From Jidongwangia harbinensis (GTDB lineage Bacteria > Actinomycetota > Actinomycetes > Mycobacteriales > Micromonosporaceae): DNA of 64,000 nt. This document shows positions 25,330-32,855 of this stretch, in pieces. How positions within the stretch are numbered: the stretch's first letter is position 1; every line of letters starts with the position of its first letter. A program made the translations under genes and the position numbers. The DNA lies in assembly GCF_020216025.1 (NCBI RefSeq), contig NZ_JAIWNC010000008.1:124001-188000 (forward strand), written 5' to 3'. The notes below the pieces were generated by a model that saw only the letters and a program-made list of their open reading frames with translations, searched no databases and was not told where the DNA came from.

Positions 25330-25355
25330 CTCAGGGGCGCCGGGTCCGTGCCGAC
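25330..25355 (+). promoter_or_regulatory. FliA-type promoter of the flgN-flgK-flgL operon
   Basis: CTCA at 25330-25333, 16-base spacer, GCCGAC at 25350-25355. Transcription would start near 25362, downstream of the first in-frame GTG (25348) of the next gene, so that GTG cannot be the start; the GTG at 25405 is the likely one. Confidence 0.65.
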
Positions 25356-25404
25356 GTGTCTGAAGAGCGGAGGGAACGCCTCCGAGCGGAGACGGAGTTT
25401 GCCG

Positions 25405-25890
25405 GTGAGCCTGACCGACCTGTCCAGCGTCCTGTGGCGCTCGCGCGAACTGCTGGAGCTGCTGCTGTTCAAGCTCGAGGAGGAGCAGTTGCTGCTCGCC
25501 GCCAACCGGTCGCGCTGGCTCGCGCACGCCACCCGGGAGGTGGAGGTGGTCCTCGACCAGATCCGGCAGACCGAGGTGGCCCGGGCGGCCTACGCCCAGG
25601 CGGTGGCGCTGGAGCTGGGGCTGTCCGCGGAGGCGTCGCTGGGCGAACTGGCCGACGCGGCCCCGGCGCCGTGGTCGGAACTGCTGCATCAGCACCGCAA
25701 GGCGTTCCTGGCCCTGACCGCGGAGATCACCTCCATGGCCGAGGCGAACCGGGATCTGCTCACCGCCGGTCAGCGCGCAGCTCGCGAAACCATGCTCGCG
25801 TTCGCCGGAACCGTGGAAACGTATGGCCGGCAGGGCAAAACCGTCTCCGGCGGCGTGCGCCGTCCGAGCCTGGTGGATGAGGCGATCTGA
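25405..25890 (+). CDS. flgN: Flagellar protein FlgN (hook-filament junction chaperone)
   Basis: Export chaperone for FlgK and FlgL. The 161-residue product is almost all helical, with SLTDLSSVLWRSRELLELLLFKLEEEQLLLAANR at the start, the typical FlgN opening pattern (LLELLxxEqxLLxx), and later helices ending in YGRQGKTVSGG. The start at GTG 25405, after GACGGAG, is set by the promoter at 25330-25355. The stop overlaps the flgK ATG by one base. Confidence 0.85.
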   Translation: MSLTDLSSVLWRSRELLELLLFKLEEEQLLLAANRSRWLAHATREVEVVLDQIRQTEVARAAYAQAVALELGLSAEASLGELADAAPAPWSELLHQHRKAFLALTAEITSMAEANRDLLTAGQRAARETMLAFAGTVETYGRQGKTVSGGVRRPSLVDEAI

Positions 25891-27272
25891 TGGGAAGCAG
25901 CTTCGGCGGCATCAACACGGCGCTCACCTCGCTGTACGCACAACGCCGCGCCCTCGACGTCACCGGTCAGAACATCGCGAACGCGAACACCGAGGGCTAT
26001 ACCCGGCAGCGCGTCGACATGCGGTCCGAGGTCGGTTCCCTGTCGCCGGGCATGTACGCGAAGACGGACGGTCTCGGCACCGGAGTCAGCCTCAACGAGG
26101 TGCAGCGGGTCCGCGACGAGTTCCTGGAGAACCGGGGTCGCGCCGAACACGGCAAGAGCACCCAGCTGGCCACCCAGAGCGCCGCGTACACGTCCATCGA
26201 GGACGTCTTCGCCGAACCGAGCGACACCGCGCTGGCCGCGCAGCTCCGGGAGATGTGGGGCAGCTGGAACGACGTGGCGAACAACCCGCAGCTGACCGCC
26301 ACCCGGTCCACCCTGCTGCAGCAGAGCTGGACGGTCGCGGACCAGCTCAACAGCGCCAGCGCCGCGCTGTCCGGGCAGTGGTCCGACAACCGCACGTCGC
26401 TGTCCGCGTACGTCACCGAGGTGAACACCGCCGCCGACTCGATCGCCCAGCTGAACGACAGCATCGTGAAGGCGAAGGCGAACGGGCTCACCGTGAACGA
26501 GCTGGAGGACCGGCGCGACGGCCAGGTGATGAAGCTGTCCGAACTCACCGGCGCCACCGCCTCGCTGCGCAAGAACGGCGCGATGGACGTGTTCGTCGGC
26601 AACTCCACACTGGTCAGCGAGTTCACCACGCGCAAGCTGGAGGTGTCCGGCGCAGCCCGACTCCTCGACCAGCCGTCCGACCCGATGACGTTGCGCTGGG
26701 CCGACACCAAGACCGCGGTGCAGGCCGGCGGCACGATCGGCGGGATGGTGGACACGATGACGGCCATCATCCCGGCCATCTCCGACGCCCTGGACTCGGT
26801 CGCCCGGAACCTGGCCGACAGCGTGAACGCGTTGCACCAGACCGGGTACAGCGCCGACGGCAGCACCGGGCTGGACTTCTTCACCGGCACCACGGCCGGC
26901 ACCATCAAGGTGGCGATCACCAATCCGGACCAGGTGGCCGTCTCCGGTACGACCGGCGCACTGGACAACTCCGTCGCCGACGCGCTCGCCGACCTCGGCG
27001 ACAAGAGCGCCGGCCCGGACCGCGAATACCAAGCCATGATCGGCCAGCTCGGCGTCACGGCGCAGGCCACCACGCGCCGCGCCGAGATCCAGGCGAACGT
27101 CACCGAACAGGTGGACGCGGCCCGCGAGTCGCAGTCCGGCGTCAACCTCGACGAGGAGATGACCAACCTGCTGACCTACCAACGTGGGTACGAGGCGGCA
27201 TCCCGGGTCCTGACCACCATCGACTCGATGCTCGACCAACTCATCAATCGCACCGGCCTGGTCGGAAGGTAA
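25890..27272 (+). CDS. flgK: Hook-filament junction protein FlgK
   Basis: First junction protein between hook and filament (HAP1). The 460-residue product has the axial N-terminal motif LDVTGQNIANANTEGYTRQRV near residues 26-46, a long helical/variable middle, and the C-terminal SGVNLDEEMTNLLTYQRGYEAASRVLTTIDSMLDQL helix shared with flagellins. Overlaps the flgN stop and is followed by flgL after 10 bases. Confidence 0.95.
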   Translation: MGSSFGGINTALTSLYAQRRALDVTGQNIANANTEGYTRQRVDMRSEVGSLSPGMYAKTDGLGTGVSLNEVQRVRDEFLENRGRAEHGKSTQLATQSAAYTSIEDVFAEPSDTALAAQLREMWGSWNDVANNPQLTATRSTLLQQSWTVADQLNSASAALSGQWSDNRTSLSAYVTEVNTAADSIAQLNDSIVKAKANGLTVNELEDRRDGQVMKLSELTGATASLRKNGAMDVFVGNSTLVSEFTTRKLEVSGAARLLDQPSDPMTLRWADTKTAVQAGGTIGGMVDTMTAIIPAISDALDSVARNLADSVNALHQTGYSADGSTGLDFFTGTTAGTIKVAITNPDQVAVSGTTGALDNSVADALADLGDKSAGPDREYQAMIGQLGVTAQATTRRAEIQANVTEQVDAARESQSGVNLDEEMTNLLTYQRGYEAASRVLTTIDSMLDQLINRTGLVGR

Positions 27273-27282
27273 GGGGTAAACA

Positions 27283-28179
27283 ATGGCTATCAGTGGCCGG
27301 GTCACCGAGAGCAGCATTCACAACCGGGTGCTGGCGAATCTGCAGCGCAACATCGCGCGCAGCGAGAAGATTCACGACCAGCTGTCCAGTGGCAAGCAGA
27401 TCAACCGGCCGTCGGACTCACCGACCGGGACGGTCTCCGCCCTGCAATTGCGCACCGAGTCGCGGGCGAACGAACAGTACGTCCGAAACGCCAACGACGG
27501 CCTGGGCTGGCTGACCACGGTGGAAAGCGCGTTGAACAGTTCCTCGACGCTGATGAACCGGGCCCGGGACCTCACCGTGCAGGGTCTGAACACCGCCACC
27601 GGTAGCGCGCACTCGAATGCGGCGCTGGCCACCGAGGTGGAGCAGATCCGGGACTCACTGATCGCGTACGCCAACACCAGATTCCTGGACCGGCCGGTGT
27701 TCGGCGGGACCACGGCCGGCCCGGCGGCGTACGACTCGACGACCGGCGCCTACCTCGGCAACGACGGGCAGACGATGCGGACCGTCGCGTCCGGCACCAA
27801 GGTTCGGGTGGACACCACCGGTCCGGCCGCATTCGGCACCGGCGACACCGAGGTGTTCACCGTGCTGCAGACGATCGCGGACGGATTGCGCGCCGGCGAC
27901 ACCGCCGCTCTCTCCGACGGCCTGAGCAAATTGGATACCGCGAGCAATGTTCTGCGAACGGCAGTTTCCGATGTCGGGGCTCGATACAATCGGATTACGC
28001 AGGCGAAGGAGTCCGCACAGGACCGGTTGTTGTCCGTGACGTCGCAGCTGTCGGATATCGAGGACATCGATCTGCCGAAGACCATCATGGAAATGCAGCT
28101 CCAGCAGACTTCGTACCAGGCCGCCCTGGCCGCGTCGGCCAAGGTGATTCAGCCCTCGCTCATCGATTTCCTGAGGTGA
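27283..28179 (+). CDS. flgL: Hook-filament junction protein FlgL
   Basis: Second junction protein (HAP3). The 298-residue product shows the flagellin-like N-terminus (LANLQRNIARSEKIHDQLSSGKQINRPSD, residues 13-41; NANDGLGWLTTVESALN) and the C-terminal coiled coil ending in AASAKVIQPSLIDFLR. ATG at 27283 is preceded by AAGGGG. The end of the gene has a lower GC content than its neighbours (27930-28030), without any break in the frame. Confidence 0.95.
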   Translation: MAISGRVTESSIHNRVLANLQRNIARSEKIHDQLSSGKQINRPSDSPTGTVSALQLRTESRANEQYVRNANDGLGWLTTVESALNSSSTLMNRARDLTVQGLNTATGSAHSNAALATEVEQIRDSLIAYANTRFLDRPVFGGTTAGPAAYDSTTGAYLGNDGQTMRTVASGTKVRVDTTGPAAFGTGDTEVFTVLQTIADGLRAGDTAALSDGLSKLDTASNVLRTAVSDVGARYNRITQAKESAQDRLLSVTSQLSDIEDIDLPKTIMEMQLQQTSYQAALAASAKVIQPSLIDFLR

Positions 28180-28181
28180 CC

Positions 28182-28619
28182 ATGACTACACGTTCCGCGT
28201 CCCGACCGATGGGGGACATCATGACCGACCCGTCGCTGGGCCTGCCCACCATCGACATGGCCGTCCCCATGCCCGGTTTCCCGGCGCACCGGGAATTCGT
28301 GCTGGTCCGCCTGCACGACGAAGGTCTGCTCTACGCGTTCACGTCGGTCGACGACCCCAATCTCCGGTTCCTGGTCGCGCCGCCGGAGCCGTTCTTCCCG
28401 GACTACGCGCCGGAGATCGAGAACGACGTCCTGGCCGCCCTGAACACCAAGGACCCGGACCGGCTGCTGCTGCTCGTCGTGATCACCGCGGGCGTCAACG
28501 AGACCACGGCCAACCTGCTCGCCCCGATCGTCGTCGACCGGGACAGCCGGCGCGCCATGCAGGTCGTCCTGACCGGCAGCGGCATGCCGATCCGCGCCGT
28601 CATGAACCGGTCCTACTGA
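28182..28619 (+). CDS. fliW: Flagellar assembly factor FliW
   Basis: Binds flagellin and, when released from it, binds and inhibits CsrA, so that flagellin translation matches its export. The 145-residue product contains the FliW core (PTIDMAVPMPGFPAHREFVLV, DPNLRFLVAPPEPFFPDYAPEI). ATG at 28182 follows GAGGTGA; an internal ATG at 28221 with GGGGGA upstream would give a 132-residue protein and is a real alternative. It starts 3 bases after flgL and lies 84 bases before csrA. Confidence 0.9.
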   Translation: MTTRSASRPMGDIMTDPSLGLPTIDMAVPMPGFPAHREFVLVRLHDEGLLYAFTSVDDPNLRFLVAPPEPFFPDYAPEIENDVLAALNTKDPDRLLLLVVITAGVNETTANLLAPIVVDRDSRRAMQVVLTGSGMPIRAVMNRSY

Positions 28620-28629
28620 GACAGTGCGC

Positions 28630-28660
28630 AGGCGCGGTCGCGGAGCACGCGGCCGCGCCT
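28630..28660 (+). terminator. Hairpin between fliW and csrA
   Basis: 13-base arms (28630-28642 and 28648-28660) pair at 12 positions plus one G-U around a 5-base loop, followed by TTTC. It starts 10 bases after the fliW stop and 43 bases before csrA, so it may be a partial terminator or a structured part of the csrA leader. Confidence 0.55.
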
Positions 28661-28703
28661 TTCGCCATGCTGTCTCGTCCACGGATGGAGGAGGGCCCCG
28701 ACG

Positions 28704-28946
28704 ATGCTCGTGTTGACCAGGCGGGCCGGCGAGAGCGTGATGATCGGTGACGATGTGGTCATCACCGTGCTCGAAGCCCGCGGGGACGTCATCCGCCTCG
28801 GCATCCAGGCCCCGCGGGACGTGCAGGTGCACCGCGAAGAGGTCTGGAAGGAACTGCAGGCGGTGAACCGGGAGGCGGCCTCGCCGACCGAGGACGCGGT
28901 GCAGGCGCTGGCCAAGATGTTGCGGCCGCCGGCGGACCCGGAATAG
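28704..28946 (+). CDS. csrA: Carbon storage regulator CsrA
   Basis: RNA-binding translational regulator that in Bacillus blocks the flagellin ribosome site. The 80-residue product begins MLVLTRRAGESVMIGDDVVITVLE and includes RLGIQAPRDVQVHREEV, with the key Arg at the end of strand 5 (VHREE). The C-terminal 25 residues are longer than usual. The leader contains GGATGGAGGAGGG, three GGA triplets over the ribosome site, which fits CsrA self-control. It closes the flagellar region. Confidence 0.95.
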   Translation: MLVLTRRAGESVMIGDDVVITVLEARGDVIRLGIQAPRDVQVHREEVWKELQAVNREAASPTEDAVQALAKMLRPPADPE

Positions 28947-28958
28947 CGGGAGCGCAGC

Positions 28959-28995
28959 GGAACGGGCCGGGGTGACGATCACCCCGGCCCGTTCC
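28959..28995. terminator. Perfect bidirectional terminator between csrA and the M23 peptidase gene
   Basis: Perfect 17-base arms (28959-28975, 28979-28995) around a CGA loop, placed 12 bases after the csrA stop and 17 bases from the stop of the leftward peptidase gene. Confidence 0.85.
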
Positions 28996-29012
28996 CGTGT
29001 CGGTGTGCGCGC

Positions 29013-29846
29013 TCAGCCGAGCCGGATGCCGCGGGCGCGCAGGAACCAGACCGGGTTCACCGCGTTGGCGCGGGTGGCCGGGGGCGCGTTGACGTGCACC
29101 TCGAAGTGCAGGTGCGGACCGGACGACGAGCCGGACGAACCGACGTACCCGATGAACTGGCCCTTGCGGACCAGCTGGCCGACGGCGACCGCCGGGCGCC
29201 GGGCCATGTGGCAGTAGCGGGTCACCACGTTGCCGGCGTGCTGGATCTCGGCGTACCAGCCGCAGCCGCTGAGGGCGCGGTTGCCGTCCACGTCGCAGCT
29301 GCCCCGGGAGATGTTGCAGACCACCCGGATCACCCGGCCGGCGGCGACCGCGCGGATCGGGGTGTAGCGGGCCGCGCCCAGGTCGACGCCGTCGTGCGTG
29401 GGACGGTTGATCGTCCGGTAGCCGCTGACCAGTCCGGCGCTCAGCGGGAGGGTCCAGGCGCCCGCCGTGGGCGGCCGCGCGGCCGAACAGACCGGGATCC
29501 GGTAGTAGGCGCGCTGGACGTAGGCGTCCGAGACCCAGGTGTTGTTGGCGAGCCGGTTCCACACGCGGGTGGCGCGGACCGTGCCGTTGACGTGTTCCGC
29601 GACGACCTGGCACATGATCCAGACCTTGCCGCCGTTGGCCACCTCGCCGACTTTGCGGGCGGTCGAGGAGGGGCTCTGCCGCATGTTGAGGGGGGTGCCA
29701 CCGGTGCGCGCCGTGCCGGTGCCGGCGACCTTTCCGGTCGCCTCCGCGGCGGCTGCGGGAGCGGTGCCGAACGAGACGAGACTGCTGAGGAGGCTCGCGG
29801 CGGCGAGCACGGTGAGGGCGGTGCGGCGCGGATGTCGGCGCTTCAT
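29013..29846 (-). CDS. Secreted M23-family metallopeptidase with SH3-like domain
   Basis: Probably a cell-wall hydrolase acting outside the membrane. The 277-residue product has a basic N-terminus and signal peptide (MKRRHPRR then LTVLAAASLLSSLVSFGTAPAAAA, cleavage near residue 35), an SH3b-type domain (about 50-115, with LNMRQSPSSTARKVGEV) and a LytM/M23 domain with THDGVDLG (first zinc His and Asp) and GPHLHFE (HxH). ATG at 29846 with GGAAGGA upstream is preferred to the GTG at 29864. Target bond is unknown. Confidence 0.9.
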   Translation of the reverse strand: MKRRHPRRTALTVLAAASLLSSLVSFGTAPAAAAEATGKVAGTGTARTGGTPLNMRQSPSSTARKVGEVANGGKVWIMCQVVAEHVNGTVRATRVWNRLANNTWVSDAYVQRAYYRIPVCSAARPPTAGAWTLPLSAGLVSGYRTINRPTHDGVDLGAARYTPIRAVAAGRVIRVVCNISRGSCDVDGNRALSGCGWYAEIQHAGNVVTRYCHMARRPAVAVGQLVRKGQFIGYVGSSGSSSGPHLHFEVHVNAPPATRANAVNPVWFLRARGIRLG

Positions 29847-30202
29847 CGAGTTCCTTCCCGGCACGCGGTCGCGCGCTCAGGGACAGGCTGCCGAGCAGGG
29901 GCTGCCAGGCACGGTGCCTGGCAAGTGCAGGCCGGTTGCACCGGACCCCCGGGGACAGGGAGCTGACGCCCGGCAGCAAGTGACAAGGACCCCTACTCCG
30001 GTGGCCGGCATGCAGGGGACATGGTTTCCGCGCGGAGCGGCGCCCGGATGCCGATTCGCCAATCCCGGCCGGGTGCGGCGATCAGGCGTTATCGTGCGCA
30101 CCCGGACTGCACCTCCGGCAAACCTCGGTTCACTACACCGGCGTCCGACTCTTGGTGCCAGGACGAGATGAACTCGTCGGTGCGGCGGGCCAGGGAGCAA
30201 TC
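29847..30202. other. Intergenic region between divergent peptidase and PHP genes
   Basis: 356 bases without a convincing gene. It contains a perfect hairpin, TGCCAGGCAC-G-GTGCCTGGCA (29903-29923), about 60 bases upstream of the peptidase start, and must hold promoters for both divergent genes. I looked for a c-di-AMP (ydaO) riboswitch, often found before actinobacterial wall hydrolase genes, but could not match its conserved blocks. Confidence 0.5.
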
Positions 30203-30952
30203 GTGGGCGCAGAGCGGGAATCAGTCATGCAGGTCGGTGCCCCGGGCGCCGGTCACGCGCTCGACCTGACGGTGGACGCGCATGTGCACACCGGCTTCGC
30301 GGCCGGCCGGGACAGCGTCGGGGTGATCGTGTCGTCCGCCGACCGGGCCGGACTGACCGCGCTGACCTTCGCCGACCAGGCCGGCCCGGACACCGCCTGG
30401 CTGCCCGCGTACGCGGATGCGATCCGGCGGGCCAGCCGTCGTACCGAACTCACGCTGCGGATCGCCGCCGAGGTGGAGGTGGTCCGCCCGGACGGGTGGC
30501 TCGCCCTGCCCGCGGACCTGGGTGACCTCGAGGCGCTGTCGGTGGCGGTGTCCCGGCTGCCGTACGGCTCCACCACGCTGTCCCCGCGCGACGTGCGCGG
30601 GCTGCTTGCCGACGGCCGGCTGACCCCGGAGCAGGTGGCCGAGATCCTGATCGAGGTGACGGTGAACGGCCTCGACCGGGCCGCCCGGTACGCACCCACC
30701 CAGCTCGCCCGCCCGCTCGGCCTGCTCGCCGAGGTGGGCCTGGACGACTCGGCGGTGACGTCGGAGCTGCTCGGCGCGCTGATCGACGCGTGCTGGACGA
30801 CGGGCACCGCGGTGGAGATCAGCGAGGCGTGGCGCAGCCCGTCGGTGCGGGTGGTCACGGATCTCCGCGAGTCCGGTGTGCCGCTGATGGCCGCGAGTGA
30901 CGCCCGGTACGCCGACGTGGTGGGCCGGTGGCAGTACGTGCGCCGGGTCTGA
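30203..30952 (+). CDS. PHP-domain protein with altered metal ligands
   Basis: A 249-residue product related to the PHP phosphoesterase fold. The opening motif DLTVDAHVHTGFAAG (DxHxH, about residues 21-35) and a Glu in IAAEVEVV (near 95) are kept. Positions that usually carry further metal ligands differ: TFADQAG in place of TDH-type, and SDARYADVVGRW near the C-terminus in place of SDAHxxxxVG. Enzyme activity is therefore uncertain. GTG at 30203 has GGGAG upstream; ATG at 30227 is an alternative. It may be a regulator or a weak phosphatase; neighbours do not reveal its role. Confidence 0.65.
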   Translation: MGAERESVMQVGAPGAGHALDLTVDAHVHTGFAAGRDSVGVIVSSADRAGLTALTFADQAGPDTAWLPAYADAIRRASRRTELTLRIAAEVEVVRPDGWLALPADLGDLEALSVAVSRLPYGSTTLSPRDVRGLLADGRLTPEQVAEILIEVTVNGLDRAARYAPTQLARPLGLLAEVGLDDSAVTSELLGALIDACWTTGTAVEISEAWRSPSVRVVTDLRESGVPLMAASDARYADVVGRWQYVRRV

Positions 30953-31036
30953 GGTAAAACCAAACGCGGAGCGCATTCGCGTACGTACTCTCTGTGATGC
31001 AAGGCCCGAGAGAGCCGGCAGCATGGGAGAGATGCG

Positions 31037-31843
31037 ATGAGTATGGTTCAGCAGGCCATCGAGGTGGGCGCGCCGCTGCACACGGTGTACGAGCAGCTCG
31101 CCACGTTCGAGAACTACCCTCGTTTCATGTCCGGCGTGCGGCAGGTGACGCCGATCGGGGAGGACCGGACGCACTGGGTGATGGACCTCGACGGCGAGCG
31201 TCGCGAGTTCGACGCCCAGATCATCGAGCGCACTCTGGACCAGCGGGTGTCCTGGTCGACCACGGACGGCCCGCTCCTCGCCGAGACCATCACGCTCCGC
31301 CCGATGGGCGAGACGCGGACCCAGGTCGTCGCGCAGTTGGAGGCGGACGCCGCGTTCCTGCTCCCCGGCGGCCGGCACAGCGCGGACGCGTTGCACCGGC
31401 GGCTCGCCGACGACCTGACCACGTTCAAGGGTCTGGTGGAGAGTGGTGTCATGGGCCCGCTGACCGGCGCCGGCCCGAAGCGGCTGAAGCGGCCGGACGC
31501 GGTGCCGGGCACCACCGCGACGCGGACCGGCCCGGTGTCCCCGGCCACCGTGGCGGCCCGGATCAAGCGCCGGGCCGACGCGCCGCATCCGGGTGCCGGA
31601 TGGGGCCCGGGCCGGGGCCCGACGGACGACGCGGCCATGGGCACCCGGGTGGACATCACCACCGCGCCGGGCATCGACAGTGCCACCGACCTCGACGACG
31701 TGCTCGCGCCGGGCCGCCGGATCGTCGGCGGGACCGGGGCGCAGAGCGGCTCGGCCCCGATGGGCGCGCACGCCCAGCGGACCGAGGACCGTGGGGATGC
31801 GATGATCCACGAGGAAGACCGGGGTAGTGCGCACGACTACTGA
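31037..31843 (+). CDS. START/SRPBCC-like protein (polyketide cyclase/dehydrase family)
   Basis: Residues 1-140 form an SRPBCC helix-grip domain of the coenzyme Q-binding/cyclase type (AIEVGAPLHTVYEQLATFENYPRFMSGVRQV at residues 6-36, WSTTDGPLLAETITLRPMGETRTQV later). This fold binds hydrophobic ligands. Residues 150-268 are low-complexity Gly/Pro/Arg/Ala without a recognised domain. ATG at 31037 follows GGGAGAG. No signal peptide or membrane helix. Ligand and pathway are unknown; the next gene is a lipid-head-group transferase. Confidence 0.75.
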   Translation: MSMVQQAIEVGAPLHTVYEQLATFENYPRFMSGVRQVTPIGEDRTHWVMDLDGERREFDAQIIERTLDQRVSWSTTDGPLLAETITLRPMGETRTQVVAQLEADAAFLLPGGRHSADALHRRLADDLTTFKGLVESGVMGPLTGAGPKRLKRPDAVPGTTATRTGPVSPATVAARIKRRADAPHPGAGWGPGRGPTDDAAMGTRVDITTAPGIDSATDLDDVLAPGRRIVGGTGAQSGSAPMGAHAQRTEDRGDAMIHEEDRGSAHDY

Positions 31844-31925
31844 GTGCGATCTTGCGATGATGACAATCGCGTAAAAACCCGGCATCGAGCTTGCGGAAAC
31901 GCGAGCCAACCACCAAGTTAACACC

Positions 31926-32855
31926 GTGCAACGCTTAGAACTCCGGGAGATTCGCGAGCGGACCTACAAGTCCCGTGACGCGTGGTGGACAGTGTTACTC
32001 GTTGATCCCTTTGCGGCGCGGCTGGTCAGGCTGGTCGCGCCGTATCGGTGGATCACCCCGAACATGCTGTCCTTCATCGCCTTCGTCTTCGGGATGGGGG
32101 CCGCCGCCTGCTTCGCCCTGCAGGACCGGTGGTGGCTGGTGGCCGGCGCGGCGTTGTTCCACCTCAGCTTCGTGGTCGACTGCATGGACGGCAAGATCGC
32201 CCGGCTGAACGACTCCGGCTCGATGTTCGGTGCCTGGTTCGACTTCATCTTCGACCGCATCCGGGTGATCGTGTGCACGGTCGCGCTGATGGGCGGCCAG
32301 TACGCGCGGACCGGCGAGGTCAAGTTCCTCTGGCTGGCCACCGCGGTCATCTCGCTGGACCTGTTCCGCTACCTGAACTCGTCGCAGATGGCCAAGATCA
32401 AGCGGTCGATGACCCGGCAGCTGAACGAGGCCCGGGGCCAGGAGCAGGTGGCGCCGGTCGAGACGACGTCGGTGACGGACGAGGGCGAGCACGAGCCGGC
32501 CGCCGCCGACGACCGCAACCACTCGCCGTACATCCGGATGCGGAACTGGCTGCTGCGCCGCCGCATCCGCACCCACCTGTTCAGCGGCATCGAGTTCGAG
32601 ATGACGGTGTTCATCATCGGGCCGCTGATCGGGTTCGTGTTCTGGACCTCCATCGTGGCGGGCGTGCTGCTGCTGGCGTTCGAGGCGGCGCTGGTCGGCC
32701 GGCTCTGGCAGCTGACCCGCCGGTTCCAGGGCGAACTCGCCACGGCTCTGGCGGAACAGCCGGCCGGGCCGCACGTGGTGCCGCAGCAGCGCACCCCGTC
32801 GGACGCGGGCACCGGGTCCGACGTCAGGCCGGAAGCGATGCCGACTCGAGTGTGA
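31926..32855 (+). CDS. CDP-alcohol phosphatidyltransferase family membrane protein
   Basis: Transfers a phosphatidyl group from CDP-diacylglycerol, or a related group, to an alcohol in the membrane. The family signature D-x2-DG-x2-AR-x8-G-x3-D-x3-D is complete in VDCMDGKIARLN and SMFGAWFDFIFDR (residues 78-106). Several hydrophobic helices surround it (45-75, 115-145, 210-250). An Ala/Asp/Glu-rich insert (about 165-195) and a hydrophilic tail are extra. GTG at 31926 has no visible ribosome site, so translation may be leaderless. The last 32 bases overlap the convergent histidine kinase gene. The alcohol substrate cannot be told. Confidence 0.85.
   Translation: MQRLELREIRERTYKSRDAWWTVLLVDPFAARLVRLVAPYRWITPNMLSFIAFVFGMGAAACFALQDRWWLVAGAALFHLSFVVDCMDGKIARLNDSGSMFGAWFDFIFDRIRVIVCTVALMGGQYARTGEVKFLWLATAVISLDLFRYLNSSQMAKIKRSMTRQLNEARGQEQVAPVETTSVTDEGEHEPAAADDRNHSPYIRMRNWLLRRRIRTHLFSGIEFEMTVFIIGPLIGFVFWTSIVAGVLLLAFEAALVGRLWQLTRRFQGELATALAEQPAGPHVVPQQRTPSDAGTGSDVRPEAMPTRV

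Noticed and set aside
29930..30010. Possible c-di-AMP (ydaO) riboswitch before the M23 peptidase
   Set aside because: A GTCAGCTCCC fragment is present on the minus strand, but the other conserved blocks could not be aligned.
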